Shown: positions 1-7,747 of the stretch, one piece after another
Layout: the number at the start of each line of letters is the position of its first letter
Position numbering within the stretch: position 1 is the stretch's first letter
Assembly: GCA_947488155.1 (NCBI GenBank)
Contig: CANKYK010000001.1
Span: 992,001-1,056,000 of the forward strand
DNA: 64,000 bases
Direction of reading: 5' to 3'
From: an uncultured Erythrobacter sp.
Lineage (GTDB): Bacteria > Pseudomonadota > Alphaproteobacteria > Sphingomonadales > Sphingomonadaceae
Position numbers and translations under genes: made by a program
Notes under the pieces: model-generated
What the model was told of the DNA's origin: nothing
The model's input: only the letters and a program-made list of their open reading frames with translations
Database searches by the model: none

Positions 1-1
1 T

Positions 2-583
2 TGGGTCGGTTGGATCGCTGAACTGCGCGAGGACTTCCGCGGAGCGCATGCACAGTATGAGCGATACCGAGATCTCGCGCGTGAGCTGGCTCGGTTTGAG
101 CCAGATAGCCACCGGACATTAATGGAACTTGGCTGGGGCGAGTTGAATGTAGGCATCATGTCTTTCAAGCAAGATGATCTCGTTGCTGCTGGAGAGGAGT
201 TTGATCTGGCAATAAGTTCGTTTGAACAAGCCAATACCATGGCTCCACGGGATCGGTCTACGCAGGATGCCTTGGTCAACGCTCACGCATGGCGGTTCAA
301 CACCCATTACAATCTGGGTGAGTTCGAGCAAGCACTTGATCAGCGAGCACAGAGTGTCGCGATTATACAGCAGGTCCTGGCTGACAAACCGGAGGATCGC
401 GAGGCTCAATTTTCACTGCTGGTCGCGCAACGCGCAGTGGCCTTGACCCGAATAGAATTAGGGCAAATTGAGCAAGGACAGGCCGAGCTGCGGGACGTCG
501 CTGCAAGAGCGCGCAGCCTAGCGCAACGAGACAGCTCAAATCGCGAATGGGCGGACTTCGCCAAGAAATTCCAAGCCAAATAG
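2..583 (+). CDS. TPR-rich protein, C-terminal part (5' end outside window)
   Basis: The frame is open from the first bases of the window to TAG at 581-583, giving at least 193 residues, so this is the C-terminal end of a longer protein. The visible part is helical with alternating Ala/Leu/Glu positions and about 40-residue periodicity (for example YNLGEFEQALDQ and IELGQIEQGQAEL), typical of tetratricopeptide repeats that act as protein-protein scaffolds. No catalytic domain is visible; any enzymatic or sensor domain would lie upstream of the window. The next gene starts 22 bases later on the same strand. The fold assignment is reasonably sure; the function is unknown. Confidence 0.65.
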   Translation, partial: WVGWIAELREDFRGAHAQYERYRDLARELARFEPDSHRTLMELGWGELNVGIMSFKQDDLVAAGEEFDLAISSFEQANTMAPRDRSTQDALVNAHAWRFNTHYNLGEFEQALDQRAQSVAIIQQVLADKPEDREAQFSLLVAQRAVALTRIELGQIEQGQAELRDVAARARSLAQRDSSNREWADFAKKFQAK

Positions 584-605
584 CGAAAACTGTGGGAGTA
601 AGACA

Positions 606-1481
606 TTGCCATTTCAAACAGACAAAGACATCCAATGGTGGACAGATAAGTTTGTGGAAGCAATTGAAAACGAAGATTACAGTGATTTCATTGGAAATGC
701 TGAACCTATGATCCCGAAAGAGGTCGCAAATGACACGGCATGTGACGATGAAGATCGCTCTAGCGAAAGTTGCAAACCCTGGAGAGATTGCAGCAAGACT
801 TTCTCTTATCCAGGGCCGAGCGGGCGCGTTTACAGATACTACCCGCCGAGCCACCCCTATCCAAGTAATTTCCCCAAGCCAATGGGAACCGAGATTCGAG
901 ACAACCTAACATTTTATTACATGAGTTTTGACGAGCATAGCTCCCTCACTACTCGGATATTCACAGGTACTGTCGGCGCACGTGGTTATGCTCAATCGAT
1001 CACAGATTGGATCAAGCGAGCTCGGCAAAACTCTTGGGTGGCGAGCGACGATATAGAAGAGCACAAATGGAAGGCACCGGGCAGATTGGCATTTTTTCTT
1101 GACGATCCGGCGTGGGCTTTGCTCGATCTTAATATCGGCGGCACAGTCTTTGGTAGCAACTCACTTCATTTTGCGCACGAAGAGGCACCGAAACTTGTTC
1201 TCGATAAAGAGGACCAACCAACGTCAAATGAATCCTTCTTCAATGCAAGAAACGAACAGGTTTTAGGAGGAAGTACGCATGAACGTTTTATTATAGTCGA
1301 CAACTACCACCTAACCCGTGACTGCGAAGAACCAACATGTGTTCGTCCTCGCAAGAAGAGCGACAAACCTGATAATTACAAATACGATTTGTATTACAGA
1401 GCTGCAGTTAGAGGAATTCTGCCTAAGGACAAGCGGCTTACGATCGTTATTGATCCCGGCGGTCGGAACACGGGACCATAA
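606..1481 (+). CDS. Hypothetical protein, 291 aa
   Basis: A soluble 291-residue protein starts at TTG (606), with GGGAG about nine bases upstream supporting that start. I see no signal peptide and no membrane segment. The sequence is rich in charged and aromatic residues, with several Cys pairs (SCKPW, DCSK, DCEEPTC). The middle part (FFLDDPAWALLDLNIGG) and the end (LTIVIDPGGRNTG) do not match a family I recognise. It sits between two TPR-type genes with short gaps (22 and 6 bases), so the three may form one operon and work together. No function is proposed. Confidence 0.6.
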   Translation: MPFQTDKDIQWWTDKFVEAIENEDYSDFIGNAEPMIPKEVANDTACDDEDRSSESCKPWRDCSKTFSYPGPSGRVYRYYPPSHPYPSNFPKPMGTEIRDNLTFYYMSFDEHSSLTTRIFTGTVGARGYAQSITDWIKRARQNSWVASDDIEEHKWKAPGRLAFFLDDPAWALLDLNIGGTVFGSNSLHFAHEEAPKLVLDKEDQPTSNESFFNARNEQVLGGSTHERFIIVDNYHLTRDCEEPTCVRPRKKSDKPDNYKYDLYYRAAVRGILPKDKRLTIVIDPGGRNTGP

Positions 1482-1487
1482 AACTAG

Positions 1488-2972
1488 GTGAGTCACCACA
1501 TTCAAATCCTTCGTGTCGCCCGTGCTGGAAATCCAGCGCGGGCGTTGCGCTTGTTTAGTGAGCAGGGTCTCGACCAGCGCAATAACGATCCCAAGCTCCT
1601 GACCCTCCATGGCCGCCTGCTCAAGGAGCGCGCATTGCAATGCTCAGAAGGTAGGCGCAAGGCGCTGCTTCAAGATGCTTCAACAGCCTATCTGGCCGCG
1701 TTCGAGTGCGAGCCAGATACTTATCCGCTAATAAATGCAGCTGCACTCGGACTGCTAGCAGGCACCCCCGCTACCTCACGCAAGTATGCTCAACGCGTAC
1801 TGGATATGATTGAAGCGGACCCCAATGAGGGCGAAACCCCGTATTGGCGTGAGGCGACGCGGGCAGAGGCACTGCTACTGCTAGACCGGCCAGCCGCAGC
1901 GAAGAATGCGCTCGCCGCTGCAATTGAGATGCTTCCGCTGGCGCATGAGGACTTGGCAGCGACGATTGGTCAATTCGAAGCGATCATCGCAGCGCAGAAC
2001 GGCGATCTGAGTTGGCTGGAGGTGCATCGCCCGCCCAGCTCGCTTCATTTCAGCGGTCTGATTGGGCTCAATCCGAACACGCCAGACTTGCGCGACACTA
2101 TCCAGCAAAAGATCGCTCAATTGCGGCCAGGCTATGCCTTCGGCGCATTGGCAGCGGGCGCGGATATCATGATCGCCGAAGCTGCGTTGGAGGAAGGAGC
2201 GCAATTACATGTCGTTCTGCCCAATCCGCCGGACGCATTTCGCATTGCTTCGGTTGAGCCTTATGGGGCAGAATGGTGCGCGCGCTTTGATACACTGATT
2301 GAAGAGGCTGCGACCGTCGAAGCCCTGCCAGAGCGCCTTGTACCAATAGATTGCTCACTCTCGCATTCTATTGAACTGGCCAGCCTCGTTTGCATGGGCC
2401 AGGCATTGCGAAATGCGGCTAATCTGCACAGCAAGGCCTATGCCTTGACAATAGCCGCGCCTGACGAAGAGGAGCGCCTGCCCATTACGCGTTGGTTGGA
2501 ATCCGGCCGATCGCTTGAACTGATAGAGACAACCCGCCAGAACAACGGCGTGAGAGGCAATGTGTCGCAATCGACCTCGCAACTGGCTGGCCTTGTTCTT
2601 TTAACCGCACCAGATCAAGCTCAGGTCGACGTTATCGCCAAGAAACATGATGCAATCAATGTTGGTGATCAGGCAGAGTGCATGTTCACTGCACCGCTCA
2701 AAAATTCTCTCGAGCTGATTAGGGAATGCTTGGATGCCGATCCCGGTTGTAGGACCAGTCTAGTCATAGATGACATGGATATGACACACCCTGATAAAGC
2801 GCTAATGGTCAAAATTCGCCTCATAGCGCAGGGTGGAGAATTCGGCCGATTCTCGGTTGATCGGAACACCGCACTAGTTGCGATACTCTTGGATCAAACG
2901 CTTAAGCTGGAAGAAACTGGAGAGCTTGCGTCACTTTACGGACCGATCTCGCTATGGGCAGGTAGCTATTAG
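1488..2972 (+). CDS. TPR / SLOG-like protein with degenerate nucleotide-cyclase-like C-terminus
   Basis: The 494-residue protein starts at GTG six bases after the previous gene. Residues 1-180 are helical repeats. From about residue 184 a Rossmann-like region follows, with a GALAAGADIMIAEAALEEGA segment, then LHVVLP and ASVEPYGAEWCARF. I recognise this pattern from large TPR-containing proteins in alphaproteobacteria that end in a class III adenylate/guanylate cyclase domain, where this region resembles SLOG/LOG nucleotide-binding folds. Here the last 140 residues keep only an outline of a cyclase (a GDQAECMF segment near a usual GDG position, and a closing LASLYGP). The two metal-binding Asp residues and the usual loop are not evident. 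The domain naming is inference from pattern recall; catalytic activity is unlikely. Confidence 0.55.
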   Translation: MSHHIQILRVARAGNPARALRLFSEQGLDQRNNDPKLLTLHGRLLKERALQCSEGRRKALLQDASTAYLAAFECEPDTYPLINAAALGLLAGTPATSRKYAQRVLDMIEADPNEGETPYWREATRAEALLLLDRPAAAKNALAAAIEMLPLAHEDLAATIGQFEAIIAAQNGDLSWLEVHRPPSSLHFSGLIGLNPNTPDLRDTIQQKIAQLRPGYAFGALAAGADIMIAEAALEEGAQLHVVLPNPPDAFRIASVEPYGAEWCARFDTLIEEAATVEALPERLVPIDCSLSHSIELASLVCMGQALRNAANLHSKAYALTIAAPDEEERLPITRWLESGRSLELIETTRQNNGVRGNVSQSTSQLAGLVLLTAPDQAQVDVIAKKHDAINVGDQAECMFTAPLKNSLELIRECLDADPGCRTSLVIDDMDMTHPDKALMVKIRLIAQGGEFGRFSVDRNTALVAILLDQTLKLEETGELASLYGPISLWAGSY

Positions 2973-2980
2973 AGTTCACT

Positions 2981-3637
2981 CTATACAATCAACTCTTCCA
3001 ACATACGCCGAGAAACGATGGTCAACTGACTCTGGTCGCGCGCAATGATACCACGCCGTTCAAGTGCGTTGATCGCTCGAGATCCGGTCTCTCTCGTCGT
3101 CTGCGCCGACAGGGCCAAAGCTGCAATGACCGGAGACGGTATGACAGTATCGGACGGACCGGCCAAACGTAACAGTTCACGATAGAACCGTCCCATTGCC
3201 GACAAGGTTACGCGCGCGGCAAGCCGATCGAGGACAGTGTCGAGCTGACCAGAGTAGATTCGCGACAACCCAACAGCTAATTCCGGCCATTCACGCAGCA
3301 GTTCGCGCAAATGCAATGCGTTTATCTCAAGCGCTACCACTTCGCCCAACGCTTGTATGCCATAAGGACGTTCTTCATCATCTGAACGCCCGCCAATCAG
3401 CTCGCCGGGCCCAAATGCAGAGATGACCGTCGCTTGCCCCTCCGCCGAGAGAGCCTGCAATTGCACGGTCCCCTCAAGAATGAGCCAAAGCAACCGATCA
3501 GCGTCCCCTTGTTGGCTAAGGAACCCGCGTGAAGAATACCGCCGCATGTGCATGGCATTTGCTAGAGCTATTGCGGAATCCAAGGAGCATTCTAAGAACT
3601 TCGAGAGAGTGTCAGCTCGTTGATCTCGCTCTGCCAT
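2981..3637 (-). CDS. Crp/Fnr-family transcriptional regulator
   Basis: This 218-residue protein has the two-domain layout of Crp/Fnr regulators: an N-terminal cyclic-nucleotide-binding-like beta roll (FLSQQGDADRLLWLILEGTVQL, then AFGPGELIGG, about residues 35-95), a long dimer helix, and a C-terminal winged helix-turn-helix (SAQTTRETGSRAINALERRG, about residues 173-192). No Fnr-type N-terminal cysteine cluster is present, so iron-sulphur sensing is unlikely. The phosphate-binding Arg/Ser of cAMP-binding Crp is not obvious, so the ligand is unknown. It is convergent with the preceding TPR/SLOG gene (8 bases between stops). It could belong to the host or to the neighbouring element. Confidence 0.85.
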   Translation of the reverse strand: MAERDQRADTLSKFLECSLDSAIALANAMHMRRYSSRGFLSQQGDADRLLWLILEGTVQLQALSAEGQATVISAFGPGELIGGRSDDEERPYGIQALGEVVALEINALHLRELLREWPELAVGLSRIYSGQLDTVLDRLAARVTLSAMGRFYRELLRLAGPSDTVIPSPVIAALALSAQTTRETGSRAINALERRGIIARDQSQLTIVSRRMLEELIV

Positions 3638-3831
3638 GTTGCGTTCCTAGCTTTTGATCACCAGGTTACCTTGGCGTCGTACGTCTGGTCAACTGATCTT
3701 GAAAGTAGGACTTCTCACCATTTGGACAGAGTGATGCACGCTCCCGGCCTCTTAAGAGGAGGCACGATTTTCCCAAGAGTGCGCAAACTAGGCGTCGAAA
3801 CAGTCTATTCAGGAAAACGGATACGGTGCAT

Positions 3832-4887
3832 TCAGAGTAATGCACCAGCAGCATTGTCCTGAAAGACCTCGGTGTCGCGGATGTACCTTTGCAGCATCGC
3901 ATCGGAAGCATGTCCCGTTTGCTGCCTAATCTTCCATGATGAAACGCCTGCTCGCGCTGCGCTGGTTACAAAGCCGGATCGCAAGCTATGACCTGAGTAG
4001 TCCGAACACTCGATACCTGCCTTCGCCAGACGCCTTTTGATTAGAAGTGATACTGCGTGCCCAGATAGCGCCTTCTGTGAAACACACTCATTCCGATCAA
4101 CACTCCGAAACACAGGTCCATCATCAACGTTTGCTGCTTCAAGCCAATTTCTAAGAGCCTTCACCGGGCAGAAGCGACCTCGGCCAAAAGGAACTCCAAT
4201 CACTCGCCCTCGCCCCGTTTGATCGGTCTTCGAACGACGAAGCGTCAGGAGCAGACCTTTCTCTTGATATGCGCAGTCAGAAACACAGAGGCCCACTAAT
4301 TCAGAGCGCCGAAAACCTCCTGCGAAGCCGACTAAGAGCAGTGCCTTGTCTCGAGCACCTCTAAGGTCTTCGGGGATAGCCTCCAGAACGTCAAAAAGGA
4401 GATCGCGTGTAAGAGGGAGCGCTTGCTTGGGTGGAGTTCCATGGCGCCTTCTGATCCCTTTCAAAACGGATTTGACCAACTCTGTCTTGGTCGGGTCATG
4501 TTGTTGCACTGCTCTATGAGCTTTCGAGAGTGACGCTAACCATCGCAAGATAGTCGCGCATGAATGGCTCTGGGCATGAACGGACACGTACGCCGCTATG
4601 GCCTCACTTGAAGCTGGCAGTGCACCGCCCCAAACTTCAAAGCGCCGGAGGTCGGAGGCATATGCTCTTCTTGTATTGTCCGAGAGGCTCTGTCGAACCA
4701 GCTCGTCAATTCCTTCTTGCGTATGCTCAGTGGCACTTCGCGTGCAATTGATTGCACTTGCAGTGAATGCGCCACGATCAGGATTGCTCAGAGCTGTGCA
4801 ATTAATTGCATTCTTCTTCCTGAACGTTCCTGATTGCTCCATTTGTGACTTCGATAAGTGGGCTTTATCGAAAGTTGGAGAGCTCAT
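3832..4887 (-). CDS. Tyrosine recombinase, XerC/D-like (first integrase of the element)
   Basis: A 351-residue tyrosine recombinase. The N-terminal SAM-like DNA-binding domain covers about residues 60-150 (SDNTRRAYASDLRRFEVW). The catalytic domain shows the full signature: Arg in GGFRRSEL, Lys in RRSKTDQTG, HSLRSG (His-x-x-Arg), His in QTGHAS and the nucleophile Tyr in LQRYIRD. The ATG overlaps the stop of the upstream gene (ATGA, 4884-4887), with GGGAG just upstream, so the two are translationally coupled. The N-terminal 55 residues are unusual because they encode two AINCT peptides, each produced by a GCAATNAATTGCA palindrome in the DNA. It is not closely related to the second recombinase at 7748-8935. 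Confidence 0.92.
   Translation of the reverse strand: MSSPTFDKAHLSKSQMEQSGTFRKKNAINCTALSNPDRGAFTASAINCTRSATEHTQEGIDELVRQSLSDNTRRAYASDLRRFEVWGGALPASSEAIAAYVSVHAQSHSCATILRWLASLSKAHRAVQQHDPTKTELVKSVLKGIRRRHGTPPKQALPLTRDLLFDVLEAIPEDLRGARDKALLLVGFAGGFRRSELVGLCVSDCAYQEKGLLLTLRRSKTDQTGRGRVIGVPFGRGRFCPVKALRNWLEAANVDDGPVFRSVDRNECVSQKALSGHAVSLLIKRRLAKAGIECSDYSGHSLRSGFVTSAARAGVSSWKIRQQTGHASDAMLQRYIRDTEVFQDNAAGALL
4742..4757. repeat. Palindrome GTGCAATTGATTGCAC (copy 1)
   Basis: This near-perfect 16-base palindrome has one central mismatch relative to GTGCAATTAATTGCAC. It lies inside the start of the first integrase gene and is spaced 54 bases from copy 2. It forces the peptide AINCT into the protein. 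Confidence 0.7.
4796..4811. repeat. Palindrome GTGCAATTAATTGCAT (copy 2)
   Basis: This 16-base near-perfect palindrome differs from the perfect copy at 7711-7726 only in the last base. It also lies within the first 35 codons of the first integrase gene. A binding site for an element-encoded protein is possible. Confidence 0.7.
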
Positions 4888-5927
4888 GCCGCTCTCCCAC
4901 CTGCAAGCTTGATCCTAATGGTGTTCAAATGATCAGAGTTGTTTGTCACGACCTCCATCAGGGGTTCGATGCCGCAAGGTGGACAACCGACCTTACGCAT
5001 ATCTGCGGTCTTGCCAGCCAGCTCAAGTTCCATCGAACCAGTCCAGTCCAAACGGCGGTGAACTGGCGCTGCGTCGAAATAGAAACCGGCCATGCACAGA
5101 GCTGATAGATGATGTTCAGAAGCTACATAGTGACTGAGGCATCGCCGAATGGGATCGCTTTCTTTAAGCAGCCTGCCAAAAGCGCGCTTCCCCAATGACG
5201 TATGCTTGTCCCAGACCCAAGTTGGCACCTCTTGTAAGTAGGCGGTTTCGGGCATTTCCTGATCGGAAACTGAAGACGATCTGTCCAACTCAGTAAGGGC
5301 CGAAACAAGGAATGGCAGCGGAAGTGCTATGCCGTCCCTCAATACTCTATAGCCACGCAGGCTGAGGTCGATAGCAACATGCGCTTGCTCAGGTAGCACG
5401 CTCCTAAGAGCACCCAATCGCTCAGATTGAATTGCCCGTGCAGCGCGCTCATTTCGCCCACATGCATCAATCGTGACAGCCATCCTTTTAATTAACGGTT
5501 GGCTGGGATCACCGGCGATCGCGAGCGTTACGGGCAGGTCTGACATCTGTGCTCGCTCGCGAGTGCTTTTTGCTAATAGGCTGCTGCGAGCGCTGCATAT
5601 AAGGTGATCAGCGGCCCGAGACTTTGGGCTTTCTGCAAGCATAACCACTGCATTATGCAAACCCTTGCTCGGCGCTTGCTTGGTATCTTTAAGATGGCCT
5701 TCGGTCAGCTCCAATACGCTGGCTACTATGTCTATGTTGGCAGCGCCTACATCTTCAAACGCAATTGCTAGCAGTCGCCTCCATATGCTTTTGCCTCTTC
5801 TAGGCAGCAGCTTTGCAGCGGCCAACAAGGCAAGCTCAGGCTCACCCCTACGTATAGCCTTCTGGAGCAATGAGCTTGCCGTGTAGGCGTCGCCGAGCAA
5901 ATCGCGTGAGCATTTATTTCCGTTCAT
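4884..5927 (-). CDS. Protein resembling the C-terminal region of RarA/MgsA, without the AAA+ motor
   Basis: A 347-residue protein begins behind a full-strength ribosome binding site (AAAGGAGGTT, 5931-5940). Residues 12-75 (SSLLQKAIRRGEPELALLAAAKLL, then RRLLAIAFEDVGAANIDI) resemble the region after the ATPase core of RarA/MgsA, the replication-fork maintenance protein, where a conserved S-x-x-x-KS-x-RGSDPDAALYWL and ASEDIGLAD pattern occurs. No Walker A or B motif is present, so the ATPase motor is missing rather than hidden. The C-terminal half is unrecognised. It overlaps the first integrase gene by four bases and reads with it. A role in replication or maintenance of the element through interaction with SSB or RarA partners is inference only. 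Confidence 0.5.
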   Translation of the reverse strand: MNGNKCSRDLLGDAYTASSLLQKAIRRGEPELALLAAAKLLPRRGKSIWRRLLAIAFEDVGAANIDIVASVLELTEGHLKDTKQAPSKGLHNAVVMLAESPKSRAADHLICSARSSLLAKSTRERAQMSDLPVTLAIAGDPSQPLIKRMAVTIDACGRNERAARAIQSERLGALRSVLPEQAHVAIDLSLRGYRVLRDGIALPLPFLVSALTELDRSSSVSDQEMPETAYLQEVPTWVWDKHTSLGKRAFGRLLKESDPIRRCLSHYVASEHHLSALCMAGFYFDAAPVHRRLDWTGSMELELAGKTADMRKVGCPPCGIEPLMEVVTNNSDHLNTIRIKLAGGRAA

Positions 5928-6199
5928 TCCAACCTCCTTTTACGGGAGGCTGATTGCGTGCTGCCCAGATCGAACTTTAGGCGATTGAACTATCTAGTGA
6001 AGGGAAAAACCTGGTCAGATTCATATGGCAGGCATGCCCGTCTGACTGCTCCAAACGCTGGCTACACATTCGAATCTAAGTGGGGCCAGAAGCTTGATCG
6101 TTACAATTGCAAAACCAGAGGTCTAACCCTCATAAAAACAGCGAATTAAACGAATTCTCAGTGTAGAGTTATGACCGCTTAGAAAGCAGTTGATCATAC

Positions 6200-6246
6200 T
6201 GTCGCCAGGAGACCCTCCGCGACACCATTTTTAGCCGCTGGCGACA
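6200..6246. repeat. Inverted repeat TGTCGCCA / TGGCGACA with direct repeats GCGACACC
   Basis: The arms TGTCGCCA (6200-6207) and TGGCGACA (6239-6246) are perfectly complementary across a 31-base spacer. GCGACACC also occurs as a direct repeat at 6219-6226 and 6241-6248, spaced 22 bases (about two helical turns). Such an arrangement suits a protein-binding site or a nicking hairpin next to rep. Confidence 0.6.
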
Positions 6247-6261
6247 CCCAAAATTGTGCTT

Positions 6262-6291
6262 GGCTACAGCCAGAATACCCAATCTGTAGCC
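6262..6291. repeat. Inverted repeat GGCTACAG / CTGTAGCC
   Basis: A perfect 8-base stem (6262-6269 with 6284-6291) has a 14-base loop and lies between the other two inverted repeats. Confidence 0.6.
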
Positions 6292-6295
6292 AGTG

Positions 6296-6311
6296 AGGTC
6301 GCATTCGACCT
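6296..6311. repeat. Short hairpin AGGTCG / CGACCT
   Basis: A perfect 6-base stem with a 4-base CATT loop. It is the third hairpin of the cluster and the closest to the rep stop codon. Confidence 0.55.
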
Positions 6312-6338
6312 TCAGCTACACAGCACTTGCCAAACCAA

Positions 6339-7358
6339 CTATTTGAAGGCGGACTTGTCGGCCACCAAGCATTGCTCCAGAGCTTCTGGCCATTTGCTCC
6401 ATATCTTACTCGGATCCCACCAATCTGCATTCAAGGACTTAAAGTGCTTTCGATACATAGTGCGGCGTTTGGGACTGATAAATGCAATTGCGCTTTCTAA
6501 GCCAATGGCCGTGACTGTGTAGCGGAACATTAGCCACTTACCTTCGCTCTTCTCTAATGGTGGCCGCGTTATATTCGGTGAGACCATCTCAAGTTTGGCG
6601 AACGGGTTTTTGAGGCTCGCAAGCTCGGACAGGAGTATATTTGGTGTCCTCAATCTTCGCTCAATGCGAACTCCAGGGCCGAATTTGTTGCCTTGTCCCT
6701 TGGCGATGCGCTTCTGATATCGATCATAAATGCAGGTTTGGTTGCCCTTCGGTTTTCCAAGTTCGACAGTTTGAAGTATGCCTTTGTTACTGCGGCGAGT
6801 GACAGTGAGAATTTGCGGCGGAACGATCATAAAGTCGTCCATTGCCAAACCTCCAACGTCTGTAGCGACGTCGAGACGAGTGATCGTCCCATTGGAGATA
6901 AAGTACTGCCATCCGTTAGGGACAAGCGGTGTAAGGCAAGCATGCAAATCATACATCCCCTCGAGACCGATGTCTTTGGGGACAAAGTCGATCCGGATCT
7001 TGGATACCCCGAATTCGTTTGTGGCGTATTGGTAGTGAGGCCAGTGAACCGAGTTTGGCACTGACTCCAGAGCAAGCCGGAACCCTTTCTTGAAGCCCTT
7101 CGTATGCTTCGTAACCTTAAAGGCACTTTGGTCCTCAACCGCAAGGAAGTGCGCTTCGTAGAGGTCCTTCTGAAGCTCTCCGTCCTGAACGTTTACGACT
7201 ACGCTCAGCCTATCAATGAATGGCATGTGAGTATTGTCGTCCGCTGGAGCATTAGCTTGCCACTCCAAGGTCGAATTGACCTTAGTCTTGGCCTTGTTAG
7301 AGCACCCACCATGTGAGTTATCGAAAACAAGCTCGCCGTCTAATGTCAAAGTACCCAT
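6339..7358 (-). CDS. Rolling-circle-type replication initiation protein (Rep_trans-like)
   Basis: A 339-residue protein is preceded by GGAGG seven bases before its ATG. The core carries ITRLDVATDV (about residues 159-168) and CIYDRYQKRI (about 209-218), which match the conserved R-x-D-x-A-x-D and the Tyr/Lys motif of Rep_trans-type initiators of filamentous phages, small plasmids and some integrative elements. These proteins nick an origin through a tyrosine and recruit a host helicase. The protein has no helicase domain. It reads with the excisionase gene 18 bases upstream, and its stop codon abuts the cluster of inverted repeats at 6200-6311. This suggests the element replicates after excision; that is inference. 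Confidence 0.72.
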   Translation of the reverse strand: MGTLTLDGELVFDNSHGGCSNKAKTKVNSTLEWQANAPADDNTHMPFIDRLSVVVNVQDGELQKDLYEAHFLAVEDQSAFKVTKHTKGFKKGFRLALESVPNSVHWPHYQYATNEFGVSKIRIDFVPKDIGLEGMYDLHACLTPLVPNGWQYFISNGTITRLDVATDVGGLAMDDFMIVPPQILTVTRRSNKGILQTVELGKPKGNQTCIYDRYQKRIAKGQGNKFGPGVRIERRLRTPNILLSELASLKNPFAKLEMVSPNITRPPLEKSEGKWLMFRYTVTAIGLESAIAFISPKRRTMYRKHFKSLNADWWDPSKIWSKWPEALEQCLVADKSAFK

Positions 7359-7376
7359 TGCCGCCTCCAGCCAGCT

Positions 7377-7553
7377 TCAACCTTTCGCTTCGCTCAGTGA
7401 CTGAAACCACTGCTCAGCAACCTCTGTACTAATCCTAGTGGACCGCCCAATCTTCAAGAAATTTATCTCACCTCGTTCTTCCAACCGGTAGACGGTGGAT
7501 CGACTTAGGGAGTAACGTTCGGCGAAATCACGTATGCTCATCAGCTTGGCCAT
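7377..7553 (-). CDS. Excisionase / AlpA-type helix-turn-helix protein
   Basis: A 58-residue protein is mostly a MerR-like winged helix (MSIRDFAERYSLSRSTVYRLEERG, then LKIGRSTRI), the fold of Xis/AlpA directionality factors. I chose the ATG at 7553 because GGAGG lies five bases upstream of it; an ATG four codons earlier (7565) lacks such a site. It lies directly upstream of rep on the same strand and downstream of the second integrase. It probably bends attachment-site DNA during excision and may also control transcription from the palindrome-bearing region just upstream (7711-7751). Confidence 0.82.
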   Translation of the reverse strand: MAKLMSIRDFAERYSLSRSTVYRLEERGEINFLKIGRSTRISTEVAEQWFQSLSEAKG

Positions 7554-7710
7554 TTGGGCCTCCATGGAAGTAGTGGGCTCATTTGGGGGTAAACAAGCCT
7601 TCGTCCCTAAGCATTACGCCGATTTCTAGAAAAGCAAGTTGAGCGCGATCTGCGCAAACATTTCGTTGGCCAAAACGCAGCAAACGAGCTAGTTTTGCAG
7701 ACAAATTGAA

Positions 7711-7726
7711 GTGCAATTAATTGCAC
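7711..7726. repeat. Perfect palindrome GTGCAATTAATTGCAC (copy 3)
   Basis: This perfect 16-base palindrome sits in the 194-base gap upstream of the excisionase-rep genes. A further half copy, GTGCAATTAA, lies at 7742-7751 overlapping the end of the second integrase gene. Its position fits an operator or a recombinase arm site; its identity with the copies inside the first integrase suggests one shared binding protein. Confidence 0.75.
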
Positions 7727-7747
7727 TAGGCGACGAAAGAGGTGCAA

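Larger units (their letters stand above)
5928..6338. other. Non-coding 411-base stretch, candidate replication origin region of the element
   Basis: No convincing gene is found here. The right half holds three inverted repeats packed into about 115 bases immediately downstream of the rep stop codon (6200-6312, listed separately). The left half (5928-6190) is AT-rich and carries only the ribosome binding site of the gene at 4884-5927. Confidence 0.5.

Noticed and set aside
1488..2972. Active adenylate or guanylate cyclase
   Set aside because: The C-terminal region lacks the pair of metal-binding Asp residues and the other catalytic residues expected of class III cyclases.
3748..3759. Palindrome CCTCTTAAGAGG as terminator of the first integrase
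   Set aside because: No loop of sensible size with a long stem and no T run follows on either strand.
5962..5974. TGCCCAGATCGAA as a possible left attachment-site copy of the tRNA-Leu 3' end
   Set aside because: Only about eight consecutive bases match the tRNA end and it lies inside the gene set of the element; a real duplicate should be longer.
5958..6149. 63-codon plus-strand frame in the gap of the element
   Set aside because: GTG start without ribosome binding site, no recognisable features, and opposite to all neighbouring genes.
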